This document shows positions 1-6,537 of a stretch of DNA of 7,780 bases, piece after piece. The stretch comes from Candidatus Parcubacteria bacterium (GTDB lineage: Bacteria; Patescibacteriota; Minisyncoccia; Minisyncoccales; JAUWXI01). The notes below the pieces were generated by a model that ran no database searches, was not told the DNA's origin, and saw only the letters and a list, made by a program, of their open reading frames with translations. Each line of letters begins with the position of its first letter. The stretch's first letter is position 1. Location of the stretch: NCBI GenBank assembly GCA_030616435.1, contig JAUWXI010000016.1:1-7780 (forward strand). The letters run 5' to 3'. Made by a program: the position numbers and the translations under genes.

Positions 1-2
1 CC

Positions 3-1508
3 AAAAAAGATTACTTAGAGAAAGTTGAAGTCTTTCCTCCAGGTTTTATCAATTTTTACTTAAAAGATAAAATTTTCTGCTCAAATTTAAAGAAAATTTT
101 AAGAGAAAAAGAAAAATATGGTTCAAGTAAAATTGGCAGGAAAAAAACCATTGTTATTGATTATTCTGCTCCAAACATTGCCAAGCCTTTTAATATTGGC
201 CATTTGAGATCAACAATGATCGGCCAAGCTCTTTATAACATTTACAAGTTCTTGGGCTATAAAATGATTGGTGACAATCATATAGGAGATTGGGGTACTC
301 AGTATGGAAAACTAATCTATGCCATAAAAAAATGGGGTAATGAAAAAGAAATTGAAAAAGATCCAATAAGAAAACTTCACGAACTTTATGTAAGGTTTCA
401 TGAAGAGGTAGAAAAAAATCCTCAATTAGAAGATGAAGGAAGAAAATGGTTCAAAAAATTGGAAAAAGGAGATAGAGAAGCTGAAAGAATCTGGAAAAAA
501 TGCGTTGATTGGAGTTTAAAAGAATTTGATAGAATTTACAAAATTTTAGATATTAAAATCGATCTTACATTAGGGGAAAGTTTCTATGCCCCTATGTTAA
601 AAGATGTTATAAAAGAAGCTTTAAAGAAAAGGGTGGCAAAGAAAAGTAAAGGAGCAATCATCATTGAATTCCCAAAAGAAAAACTCCCACCTCTAATGAT
701 CCAAAAATCTGATAAAGCTACCCTATACCCAACAAGAGATTTGGCAACAATAAAATACAGAAGAAAAAAATTTAAACCTTACAAAATAATCTACGAAGTA
801 GGAGCTGACCAGAGTTTATACTTTAAACAAATGTTTTTGGCAGCTGAACTTTTGGGCTGGGGGAAAAGAGAAGATTACTTTCATGTAGCCCATGGATTAA
901 TTCTTCTCCCTACAGGCAGAATGAGAACGAGAAAGGGAAAAATAGTCCTTTTGGAAAATGTATTAAATGGGGCAATAAAAAGAGCAAGAGAAATTATAGA
1001 GAAAAACCCAGACTTAACAGAGAGAGAAAAAGATGAAATTGCAAGAACAGTAGGGATTGGAGCTGTTAAGTACAATGATTTATCTCAGCATTATTCAAAG
1101 AATATTGTTTTTGATTGGAACAAAATGCTTAATTTACAGGGAAATAGCGCTCCCTATTTGCAATATACAAATGCAAGAGCTCAAAGCATTTTGAGAAAAA
1201 CAAAAGAAAAGATAGAAGGTTTTGATGAAAAAATCTTAAAAGAAAAAGAAGAGCTCCAGCTTTCAAAGCTCCTTTACTATTTCCCTGAAATAATCGAAAA
1301 AGCAGCAAAGAATTATAGCCCTAATTTAATTTGCAATTATCTTTTCGAATTAGCTCAAAAATTCAATATCTTTTACGAGAGATTGCCTGTTCTGAAAGCA
1401 AAAAATGAAAATTTGAGAAAGACTCGCTTAGCTCTGGTTAAAGTCACAAGCCAAGTCTTAAAAAACGGTCTTAATCTCTTGGGAATTTCAGCTCCAGAAA
1501 GAATGTGA
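3..1508 (+). CDS. argS: Arginyl-tRNA synthetase, 5'-truncated by the window edge
   Basis: Class I aminoacyl-tRNA synthetase that charges tRNA-Arg with arginine in the cytoplasm. The frame is open from base 3, giving 501 visible residues; a TTG at 204 lies inside the catalytic core and is not the start. In order I see the end of the N-terminal additional domain (PPGFINFYL, residues 12-20), the signature SAPNIAKPFNIGHLRST (55-71) containing the HIGH-type motif as N-I-G-H, an MRTRKG loop in the KMSKS position (a form common in ArgRS), and a C-terminal DALR anticodon-binding domain (NSAPYLQYTNARAQSILRK). It ends in the family-typical APERM. The family is usually about 550-600 residues, so roughly 60-90 N-terminal residues lie outside. 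The TGA stop is 15 bases from the convergent rny stop. The first His of HIGH is Asn here. The identification is certain; the variant's effect is unknown. Confidence 0.97.
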   Translation, partial: KKDYLEKVEVFPPGFINFYLKDKIFCSNLKKILREKEKYGSSKIGRKKTIVIDYSAPNIAKPFNIGHLRSTMIGQALYNIYKFLGYKMIGDNHIGDWGTQYGKLIYAIKKWGNEKEIEKDPIRKLHELYVRFHEEVEKNPQLEDEGRKWFKKLEKGDREAERIWKKCVDWSLKEFDRIYKILDIKIDLTLGESFYAPMLKDVIKEALKKRVAKKSKGAIIIEFPKEKLPPLMIQKSDKATLYPTRDLATIKYRRKKFKPYKIIYEVGADQSLYFKQMFLAAELLGWGKREDYFHVAHGLILLPTGRMRTRKGKIVLLENVLNGAIKRAREIIEKNPDLTEREKDEIARTVGIGAVKYNDLSQHYSKNIVFDWNKMLNLQGNSAPYLQYTNARAQSILRKTKEKIEGFDEKILKEKEELQLSKLLYYFPEIIEKAAKNYSPNLICNYLFELAQKFNIFYERLPVLKAKNENLRKTRLALVKVTSQVLKNGLNLLGISAPERM

Positions 1509-1523
1509 ATGAGGGGTTTAAAA

Positions 1524-3053
1524 TTACTTTGCATACTCTACCACTCTCTTTTCCCTAATCAAATTCACTTTTATTTCTCCAGGATATTTTAATTCTCTTT
1601 GGATTTCATTAGCAATATCTCTGGCTAATTTCCCAGCTGTTAAATCATCGATTTCCTCTGGTTTAACAAAAACCCTTAATTCTCTCCCTGCCTGCAAGGC
1701 CCAAGCCTTTAGGACTCCGGGAAAAGATAAAGCAATTTCCTCTAAGTCTTCCAATCTCTTTAAATATTGATCTAAAGTATCTTTCCTTGCTCCCGGTCTT
1801 GCTCCAGAAATCTGATCTGCTACCTGGATTAAGATAGCTTCTAAAGTCTCGTAAGGGTAATCTTCGTGATGGGATTTAATGGCTTTTATAATTTCTTCTT
1901 CTATAGCAAACTTTTCCAAAATCTTAATTCCTATCTCAACATGAGAACCCTCAACTTCCTTATCTAAGGCTTTTCCAATATCGTGCAATAAGCCTGCTTT
2001 TTTACAAACTCTAATATCAGCCCCAATTTCAGAAGCTAAAGCTGTAGCTAAATGAGAGACTTCAATGGAATGCAAAAGCACATTCTGACCATAAGAAGTT
2101 CTAAAGTGTAATCTTCCCAAAAGTTTTATCAGTTTTGGATCTAAATCCAAAACTCCTGTCTCTCTCGCTGCTGCCTCTCCTGCCTTTTTCATCTGGGATA
2201 CAATCTCTAACTCAGCTTCTTTGACAAACTTTTCAATTCGGGCAGGCTGAATTCTTCCATCTCTAATCAACTTCTCCAAGGCCAGTTTTGCTATCTGTCT
2301 TCTAACTGGATTAAAACCCGAAATCAAAAGCATCTGGGGGGTATCATCAACTATTATCTCGACCCCGGTCAATTTTTCCAAGGCTTTAATGTTTCTTCCC
2401 TCTCTTCCAATAATTCTTCCCTTTATTTCATCTGAGGGAAGATCTAAGGTTGTTGTGGTAATTTCCTGAGCCTGACTGAGAGCATACTTCTGAATTGCCT
2501 GGGCTAAAATTTCTTTTGCTCTTCTCTCATATTTCTCAATGCCTGCTTGCTCTAACTTTCTCACCCTTTCTAAAATATCCTGGCTATAATCTTCTTCAAC
2601 TTGTTCCAAGAGTTCTTTTCTTGCCTCCTCCTTTGAAAGGTGGGAAATTTTTTCTAATTTTGCTTTTCTCTGCTCTTCAGCCAAATCTATCTTCTTTTTT
2701 GCTTCTTTCAAGAGCTCCAGCTTCTTCTCAAAATCTCCTTTTGCTTCCTCAAACTTGGAGATGTTTCTTTCTAAATTCTTTTCCCTCTTCAATAAAAGTC
2801 TTCTTAGCTCACCTAACTCTTTGCTTTCTGCTTCTCTCTCTTTTTTTGTACTTTCAAGGATTTTTAAGGCTTCTGCTTTAGCATCGGATATTATCTTTTC
2901 TGATTGAGATTTAGCCCTTGAGATCTGTTTTTGAATTTTAGCCTCTAAGGTGCCCTTTTGCTTTCTGGCAATTGATTGGCGGGCATAATAACCCAAAACC
3001 GAACCAATGAATAAAGAAATTACCCCTATAATTAGGTAAATTAATTGAATCAT
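1524..3053 (-). CDS. rny: Ribonuclease Y, membrane-anchored endoribonuclease
   Basis: RNase Y cleaves single-stranded RNA and initiates mRNA turnover at the inner face of the membrane. The 509 residues match the usual length of about 510-520. Visible parts: a hydrophobic N-terminal anchor (residues 2-22), a long charged coiled coil rich in K, E, A and R (about 35-195), a KH RNA-binding domain with the GREG loop (216-219) followed by NIKALEKLTGVEIIVDDTP, and a metal-dependent HD domain with H328, the H357-D358 pair in LLHDIGKA, H371, H395/H396 and D413. It ends in the characteristic EYAK. The start ATG gives the expected anchor directly; upstream I see only A-rich sequence and no clear Shine-Dalgarno. 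It follows the clpP terminator and no convincing promoter was found, so it may have its own weak promoter or depend on read-through. It converges with argS. Confidence 0.97.
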   Translation of the reverse strand: MIQLIYLIIGVISLFIGSVLGYYARQSIARKQKGTLEAKIQKQISRAKSQSEKIISDAKAEALKILESTKKEREAESKELGELRRLLLKREKNLERNISKFEEAKGDFEKKLELLKEAKKKIDLAEEQRKAKLEKISHLSKEEARKELLEQVEEDYSQDILERVRKLEQAGIEKYERRAKEILAQAIQKYALSQAQEITTTTLDLPSDEIKGRIIGREGRNIKALEKLTGVEIIVDDTPQMLLISGFNPVRRQIAKLALEKLIRDGRIQPARIEKFVKEAELEIVSQMKKAGEAAARETGVLDLDPKLIKLLGRLHFRTSYGQNVLLHSIEVSHLATALASEIGADIRVCKKAGLLHDIGKALDKEVEGSHVEIGIKILEKFAIEEEIIKAIKSHHEDYPYETLEAILIQVADQISGARPGARKDTLDQYLKRLEDLEEIALSFPGVLKAWALQAGRELRVFVKPEEIDDLTAGKLARDIANEIQRELKYPGEIKVNLIREKRVVEYAK

Positions 3054-3073
3054 GTTTTTCTATCTTAATAACT

Positions 3074-3087
3074 ATGTTGTCTAACAT
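3074..3087. other. Small palindrome in the rny leader
   Basis: ATGTT and AACAT are perfect 5-base inverted arms around GTCT, about 21 bases before the rny start codon. It could be a weak RNA hairpin or a regulator site. With only five base pairs in A+T-rich DNA, chance is a serious alternative, and no second copy was seen in the window. Confidence 0.2.
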
Positions 3088-3108
3088 GCTATCTATAAAA
3101 ATCTTACC

Positions 3109-3137
3109 AAAAAAATCTCCCTTTGTAAAGGAAGATT
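3109..3137 (-). terminator. Rho-independent terminator of the nusA-tig-clpP operon
   Basis: Read on the - strand, AATCTTCC pairs with GGGAGATT (eight pairs, one G-U). The stem extends by two T-A pairs to leave a TACA loop, and the 3' arm runs into a seven-T tract (complement of the As at 3109-3115). It lies about 53 bases past the clpP stop and before rny. The stem-plus-U-tract form is that of a classic intrinsic terminator. It probably separates the operon from rny, though read-through cannot be excluded. Confidence 0.8.
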
Positions 3138-3163
3138 GATTAGTCAAAATGAGGTGATCTCCT

Positions 3164-3187
3164 AACTCCCGAAATGTTTTGAGAGTT
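3164..3187 (+). terminator. Hairpin after clpP, terminator-like on the + strand
   Basis: AACTCCC and GAGAGTT form a seven-pair stem (one G-U/G-T) around a ten-base loop. On the + strand the stem continues into a seven-T run (3186-3192); on the - strand, where clpP is transcribed, no U tract follows. It starts three bases after the clpP stop codon. It may stabilise the clpP mRNA 3' end, or stop antisense transcription from entering clpP-tig-nusA. The two hairpins in this gap have their T tracts pointing away from each other. Confidence 0.4.
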
Positions 3188-3190
3188 TTT

Positions 3191-3787
3191 TTACTTCATC
3201 TTTGTTTTTATCACTTCATCAATTAGGCCGTATTTTTTTGCTTCTTGTGCTGAAAGGAAAAAATCTCTGTCTGTATCTTTTTCAATTGTTTTAAAGGGCT
3301 GACCAGTATGATGAGCTAAGATTTTATTTATCCTGTTTTTCATTTCGGTCATGTGTCTTGAAGCAATTTCAATTTCTATGGCTTGGCCGGTTACCTTTCC
3401 CATAATCTGGTGAAGCATAATATCTACATTGGGCAAGGCAAATCTTCTTCCTTTGCCACCTGCTGCCAATAAAAGAGCTGCTCCTGAAGCTGCCGTCCCT
3501 AGGCAGACAGTAGAAATTGGAGCCTTAACATATTGCAAAGTGTCATAAACAGCTAAGGTATCGGAAACAAAACCACCAGGACTGTTGATATAAAGCTGAA
3601 TTTCTTTTTTTGGATCCTTAGAGGCCAAGAGCAAAATCTGAGCGATAATAAGATTTGCCGTTACGTTAGTTATCGGTCCACCCAAAAAAATTATTCTTTC
3701 TTCCAAAAGACGAGAGTAAATATCGTAAATCAATCTTCCCTCGGGCGTTTTTTCAATTATTTTTGGAATTATCTGATTTTTGAACAT
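3191..3787 (-). CDS. clpP: ATP-dependent Clp protease proteolytic subunit
   Basis: ClpP is the serine peptidase of Clp protease: it forms a double-ring chamber and degrades proteins fed in by AAA+ unfoldases such as ClpX or ClpC, which are not in this window. The 198 residues match the usual 190-210. Aligning the spacing to E. coli ClpP by eye gives the triad Ser101 (in GTAASGAA), His126 (in MLHQ) and Asp175 (in DTDRD). Other hallmarks are YDIYSRLLEERIIFLGGPI, YINSPGG and LSAQEAKKYGLIDEVI. The start ATG lies within the end of tig (35-base overlap, different frame) and is needed to give the conserved short N-terminus; no Shine-Dalgarno is visible, so translational coupling is likely. Gly follows the catalytic Ser where Met is common, and the conserved HQP-x-GG stretch reads HQIMGK. 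An intrinsic terminator follows. Confidence 0.97.
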   Translation of the reverse strand: MFKNQIIPKIIEKTPEGRLIYDIYSRLLEERIIFLGGPITNVTANLIIAQILLLASKDPKKEIQLYINSPGGFVSDTLAVYDTLQYVKAPISTVCLGTAASGAALLLAAGGKGRRFALPNVDIMLHQIMGKVTGQAIEIEIASRHMTEMKNRINKILAHHTGQPFKTIEKDTDRDFFLSAQEAKKYGLIDEVIKTKMK

Positions 3788-5093
3788 TTTCTAAAAACTG
3801 AAAGGTTTTTTCTTGTATTATTGCTCCTTTAGTATAACTCTTCAACTCATCAAGGTCAACATCTTTTGTCTTTTCTGGAGGATAGTTTTTTAAAATCTCA
3901 TTTATTCTTGCCTTGATTTCATCTTCTGAAGGCAAAAGTCCTTCTTTTTCTGAAATCTCTCTTATTATTAAAGAATTCTTTATCCTTTTTTCAGCAACCT
4001 CTAAGAGAGATTTTGAGATTTCCTCCTCTGATTTTTTTATCTTTTTTAAAAAATCTTCAAAAGAAAGTCCTTCTGGAGTCCTTTTCTTTAAGTCCTCCAT
4101 CAGATAATCTCTTTCTCTCTCAATTAAGGCCTCAGGAACAGGAAAGTCAACACCTTCTCTTATCTTGTCTAAGATCTCTTTTCTTATTCTCTGATTTTCC
4201 AAAACTTCCTTTTCTGCTTTCAAGCCTTCTCTAATGCTCTCTTTCAAAGCCTTTAAGTCTTCAAAATTTCCTAAATTTCTGGCAAAGGCGTCATTAATTT
4301 CGGGAAATCCAATCTTTTTAACTGCTTTCATTTTAACATTAAATTTTAAAACCTTCCCAGCTAAATCTTTCTTGGCCCTGTCTTCGTTTCCGGGAACAGA
4401 GTGGAAATGTTTTTCAGGAAATTTTAAAGAGAAATTTTTTTCTTGACCAGCTTTCATTGTCTCCAGTCTCTCCTCAAACCCAGGGACAAGAAAACCTTTG
4501 CCTAAGATAAAAGCATCTTTAAACTTTTTTCCTTTTTCAATTTTTGGAGAAAAATATTCTATTTCAACAAGGTCTCCTCTTTGAGCAGGGCCATCTTTTA
4601 AAGTAAGGTTAGTCTTGGAAAACTGAAGTTGTTTTATTACATTTTCAATTTCTTCTTTTTTTACAGAAACTTTTCTCCTTTTTATCTCTGAGGTAATTTT
4701 TCTATAATCTGGCAATTTAATTTTTGGTAAAACTGAAAAATTAACCTTAAATATGAAAGGTTTTTTTAGAGGTGACTTGTCGGCAGATAAGACTTCGATT
4801 TTAGGACTTGAGAGAGGTTCAATTTTTTCTTTTGCAATGTATTTTAAATAACTTTCTTCAACAGTTAGTCTAACTGTCTCTTGCCAAATCTTTTCTTCCC
4901 CTATTTCTTTAAAAACAATTTCTTTTGGAGCCTTGCCTTTTCGAAATCCTTTCATTTCAAAATCTTTTTTCAAATCCAAAATTACCCTCTTTTCAAATTC
5001 ATTAAGCTCTTCTGGAGAAACTTCAAATAAAATTTCAATTTCAGAATCTTTAAGTTTTTTCGCCTTCCATTTCATTCTCCTTTGATACAACAT
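3753..5093 (-). CDS. tig: Trigger factor, ribosome-associated chaperone and prolyl isomerase
   Basis: Trigger factor binds near the ribosome exit tunnel and shields and helps fold nascent chains. The 446 residues fit the family (about 430-480). Visible parts: an N-terminal ribosome-binding domain with the signature GFRKGKAP (residues 49-56), an FKBP-like isomerase domain at about 170-258 (QRGDLVEIEY, VPGFEERLETMKAGQ), then a long helical C-terminal domain beginning GFPEINDAFARNLG. Two starts are possible: ATG at 5093 (given here; a weak GGA lies 6 bases upstream) or ATG at 5075, seventh codon, whose protein MKWKAKKLKDSEIEI looks more like a family N-terminus. A strong AAAGGAG ends only one base before the 5075 ATG. 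The gene overlaps the end of nusA by 44 or 26 bases and the start of clpP by 35, implying one coupled operon. The stop is TGA. Confidence 0.96.
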   Translation of the reverse strand: MLYQRRMKWKAKKLKDSEIEILFEVSPEELNEFEKRVILDLKKDFEMKGFRKGKAPKEIVFKEIGEEKIWQETVRLTVEESYLKYIAKEKIEPLSSPKIEVLSADKSPLKKPFIFKVNFSVLPKIKLPDYRKITSEIKRRKVSVKKEEIENVIKQLQFSKTNLTLKDGPAQRGDLVEIEYFSPKIEKGKKFKDAFILGKGFLVPGFEERLETMKAGQEKNFSLKFPEKHFHSVPGNEDRAKKDLAGKVLKFNVKMKAVKKIGFPEINDAFARNLGNFEDLKALKESIREGLKAEKEVLENQRIRKEILDKIREGVDFPVPEALIERERDYLMEDLKKRTPEGLSFEDFLKKIKKSEEEISKSLLEVAEKRIKNSLIIREISEKEGLLPSEDEIKARINEILKNYPPEKTKDVDLDELKSYTKGAIIQEKTFQFLENVQKSDNSKNN

Positions 5094-6162
5094 CTATTTT
5101 CCAACCTGTCAATCTGGCTGCCAACCTCACATTCTGTCCATCTTTACCAATAGCTAAAGAAAGCTGGTCTTTTGGAACAAAAACCTGGGCCTTATTCTTC
5201 GAAAGAAGCTTTACTTCCAAGACCTTAGCTGGAGACAGACTGTTGGCAACAAATTTTTCAGGGTCTTTGAACCATTCAATAACATCAATCTTTTCTCCTC
5301 CCAACTCTGATGTTACGGCCATGACCCTTGTTCCCCTCTGGCCAACAACTGCTCCTATAGGATCAACCCTTTCATCTTTTGAAGTGACGGCAATCTTTGT
5401 CCTGGAACCAGGTTCTCTGGCAATGGATTTTATTTCAACCTGACCCGAAGAAATTTCTGGGACTTCAATTTCAAAAAGCTTTGAGACCATCTTGGGATAG
5501 ATTCTGGAAAGAAAAATTAAAGGCCCTTTTGGAGTCTGTTCCACTTTCAACACATAAAGCCTGAATCTCTTGCCCCCTCTGTATTCTTCACCAATAATCT
5601 GTTCTTCAGGAGGCAAAATCCCCTGGGTTTTACCAATGTCAAAATAGACATTATTGCCACTTTCTCTTTGAACAATACCGGAAATAATCTCCCCTTCTTT
5701 TTCCTTGTACTCTTGAAAAAGGGTTTCCTTTTGAGCCTCCCTCACTTCCTGTAAAATCACCTGCTTTGCGGTTTGAGCTGCAATTCTTCCAAATCTCTCT
5801 TTTGGTTTCAGTTTGAGTTTCAACTCCTCTCCCACCTTAATTTTAGGCTTTATTTTCTTAGCTTCTTTAATCAAAATGTGCCTTTCTGGGTTGAACTTTA
5901 TCTTTTCCTCTTTTTGCTCTCCTTTTGCTAATTCCTCCTCAGAATAAATCATTTTTTTATCAACTACTTGCTTTATCTGCCAGAACTCTGCTTTCCCTGT
6001 TTTAAGACTAACTTTAGCCCTTATTATCTGTCCCTTCTTTCCATAATCTTTTTTGTAAGCTGAACCCAGGGCCTTTTCAATGCCTTCTAATACCTTTTCC
6101 TCTGAGATTCCTTTTTCTTCTACAATCTGAGCAATAGCTGAGATGAACCTTTTTATATCCAT
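5050..6162 (-). CDS. nusA: Transcription termination/antitermination factor NusA
   Basis: NusA binds RNA polymerase and nascent RNA, modulating pausing, intrinsic termination and antitermination. The 370 residues correspond to the short bacterial form. Parts in order: the N-terminal polymerase-binding domain (1 to about 150, with ALGSAYKKDYG), an S1 domain (about 155-220, ending LIFLSR), KH1 (about 235-300, with DPIGAVVGQRG and the GQRG loop at 274-277) and KH2 (about 310-360, LAIGKDGQNVRLAARLTGW, GKDG loop at 339-342). After KH2 only about ten charged residues follow, so the C-terminal acidic repeats of E. coli NusA are absent. The ATG gives the standard N-terminus MDIKRFISAI. No Shine-Dalgarno is seen; a hairpin and an A/T-rich spacer precede it. 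It is first in an operon with tig and clpP rather than with rimP/infB as in many bacteria. The TAA stop lies inside tig. Confidence 0.97.
   Translation of the reverse strand: MDIKRFISAIAQIVEEKGISEEKVLEGIEKALGSAYKKDYGKKGQIIRAKVSLKTGKAEFWQIKQVVDKKMIYSEEELAKGEQKEEKIKFNPERHILIKEAKKIKPKIKVGEELKLKLKPKERFGRIAAQTAKQVILQEVREAQKETLFQEYKEKEGEIISGIVQRESGNNVYFDIGKTQGILPPEEQIIGEEYRGGKRFRLYVLKVEQTPKGPLIFLSRIYPKMVSKLFEIEVPEISSGQVEIKSIAREPGSRTKIAVTSKDERVDPIGAVVGQRGTRVMAVTSELGGEKIDVIEWFKDPEKFVANSLSPAKVLEVKLLSKNKAQVFVPKDQLSLAIGKDGQNVRLAARLTGWKIDVVSKENEMEGEKT
5077..5083 (-). promoter_or_regulatory. Shine-Dalgarno-like AAAGGAG at the nusA/tig overlap
   Basis: This is the strongest ribosome-binding motif seen at any start in the window, and it lies within the last codons of nusA. 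It ends one base before the in-frame tig ATG at 5075, which is unusually close. It is six bases from an ATG at 5070 in the nusA frame, which would give only MEGEKT before the nusA stop. It probably recruits ribosomes for tig, but the exact start is uncertain. Confidence 0.5.
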
Positions 6163-6172
6163 AAAAATATAT

Positions 6173-6192
6173 TGTCCGTTTTTTAACGGACA
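6173..6192 (-). promoter_or_regulatory. Perfect hairpin in the nusA 5' leader
   Basis: On the - strand TGTCCGTT and AACGGACA form a perfect eight-pair stem around an AAAA loop. ATATATTTTT and then the nusA ATG follow. With a start site expected near 6198 from the promoter, the leader is about 36 bases and is mostly this hairpin. The stem and following T-rich stretch resemble a weak intrinsic terminator, so an attenuator acting on the operon is possible; it could instead be an operator or an mRNA-stability element. The structure is seen; its function is inferred. Confidence 0.6.
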
Positions 6193-6204
6193 CCCTATTA
6201 ATTA

Positions 6205-6232
6205 ATTATAAAAGATTTTTTGTTTACGTCAA
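6205..6232 (-). promoter_or_regulatory. Sigma-70-type promoter of nusA-tig-clpP
   Basis: On the - strand a -35 box TTGACG (6227-6232) and a consensus -10 box TATAAT (6205-6210) are separated by 16 bases. Transcription should begin near 6198, about 36 bases before the nusA ATG. This is the only near-consensus promoter I find in the window. It lies downstream of tRNA-Ala, so the operon can be expressed independently of the cca/tRNA block. Confidence 0.8.
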
Positions 6233-6316
6233 CTTGTTTTTAAAGTATCTTAGCTTCCTTTTTTTCTTGGGTATCTTTCAGCCAATTTTTCTCCTAATTC
6301 TTTTCTGTCCATAATG

Positions 6317-6387
6317 TGGACCTGGGCAGAATCGAACTGCCGTTTCTACTATGCGACAGTAGTGTTTTCCCACTAAACTACAGGCCC
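6317..6387 (-). tRNA. tRNA-Ala(CGC)
   Basis: A complete 71-base cloverleaf. The acceptor GGGCCTG pairs with CAGGTCC, followed by discriminator A73. The D arm is GTTT/AAAC with a seven-base loop containing GG. The anticodon stem CTACT/AGTAG holds loop GTCGCAT, with T33 followed by CGC. The variable loop is four bases, and the T arm GGCAG/CTGCC has loop TTCGATT. Positions 3 and 70 form G3-U70, the main alanine identity element, which agrees with the anticodon. CCA is not encoded (CATT follows A73). G32 is unusual, and the D arm looks more like that of glycine tRNAs. It should read GCG codons. Confidence 0.92.
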
Positions 6388-6393
6388 CTAATA

Positions 6394-6408
6394 GCGAACA
6401 AAGCTCGC
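6394..6408 (-). other. Small hairpin just upstream of tRNA-Ala
   Basis: On the - strand GCGAGC and GTTCGC form a six-pair stem (one G-U) with a TTT loop, six bases before the tRNA-Ala 5' end. No U tract follows, so it is not a standard terminator. It could influence 5' processing of the tRNA or be chance; the rest of 6389-6443 shows nothing recognisable. Confidence 0.25.
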
Positions 6409-6443
6409 AAGTAACCTAATTTGTGCATTAGAAATGTTTTTTG

Positions 6444-6536
6444 TCATTTTAGTAAATAACTAATGTCAACATCTAATGCCGTGGCAATTTTGGTTAGAGT
6501 TTTAATGGTTGGATTCGCGTTTTCGCCTGACTCAAT
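6444..6536 (-). pseudogene. C-terminal relic of an XRE-family HTH regulator
   Basis: A 30-codon open stretch ending in TGA encodes IESGENANPTIKTL followed by TKIATALDVDISYLLK. This closely matches the end of the XRE/Cro-type helix-turn-helix domain, where a run such as IExGxxNPTIKTLxKIAxAL closes the DNA-binding fold. The first helices, including the recognition helix, and any start codon are missing: the coding signal begins immediately after the 3' end of tRNA-Pro, and the same frame within the tRNA reads to a stop at 6588-6590. It therefore looks like a gene cut by a rearrangement or integration event at the tRNA 3' end. XRE regulators are common on phages, plasmids and toxin-antitoxin loci. 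Family resemblance is fairly strong for so short a piece; the origin is inferred. Confidence 0.65.
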
Positions 6537-6537
6537 G

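Noticed and set aside
1509..1523. Possible bidirectional terminator between argS and rny
   Set aside because: The 15-base gap holds no inverted repeat or T tract, and I could not find one in the adjoining ends either.
2495..2881. A 128-codon + strand ORF opposite rny
   Set aside because: It is leucine/serine/proline-rich, as expected for the reverse complement of a lysine/glutamate-rich coiled coil, and rny itself is certain.
3054..3108. Promoter for rny
   Set aside because: Only weak -10-like words (TATAGA, TAAGAT) occur, and no -35 box sits at a suitable distance.
2938..3147. A 69-codon - strand ORF spanning the rny-clpP gap
   Set aside because: It overlaps the rny 5' end in another frame, runs through the intrinsic terminator and shows no family resemblance.
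3913..4446. Three + strand ORFs opposite tig
   Set aside because: They are phenylalanine/serine/leucine-rich shadows of the lysine/glutamate-rich trigger factor.
6250..6312. A 20-codon ORF (MDRKELGEKLAERYPRKKGS) four bases after tRNA-Ala on the - strand
   Set aside because: It has no Shine-Dalgarno, is very short, and matches no family I can name. The start faintly resembles XRE regulator N-termini (KELGEKL), but this is too weak to connect with the nearby HTH relic.
6394..6443. A 16-codon ORF (MHKLGYLRALFAIRGL) running into tRNA-Ala
   Set aside because: It ends inside the tRNA acceptor/D-arm region and overlaps a hairpin; it is best explained as chance.
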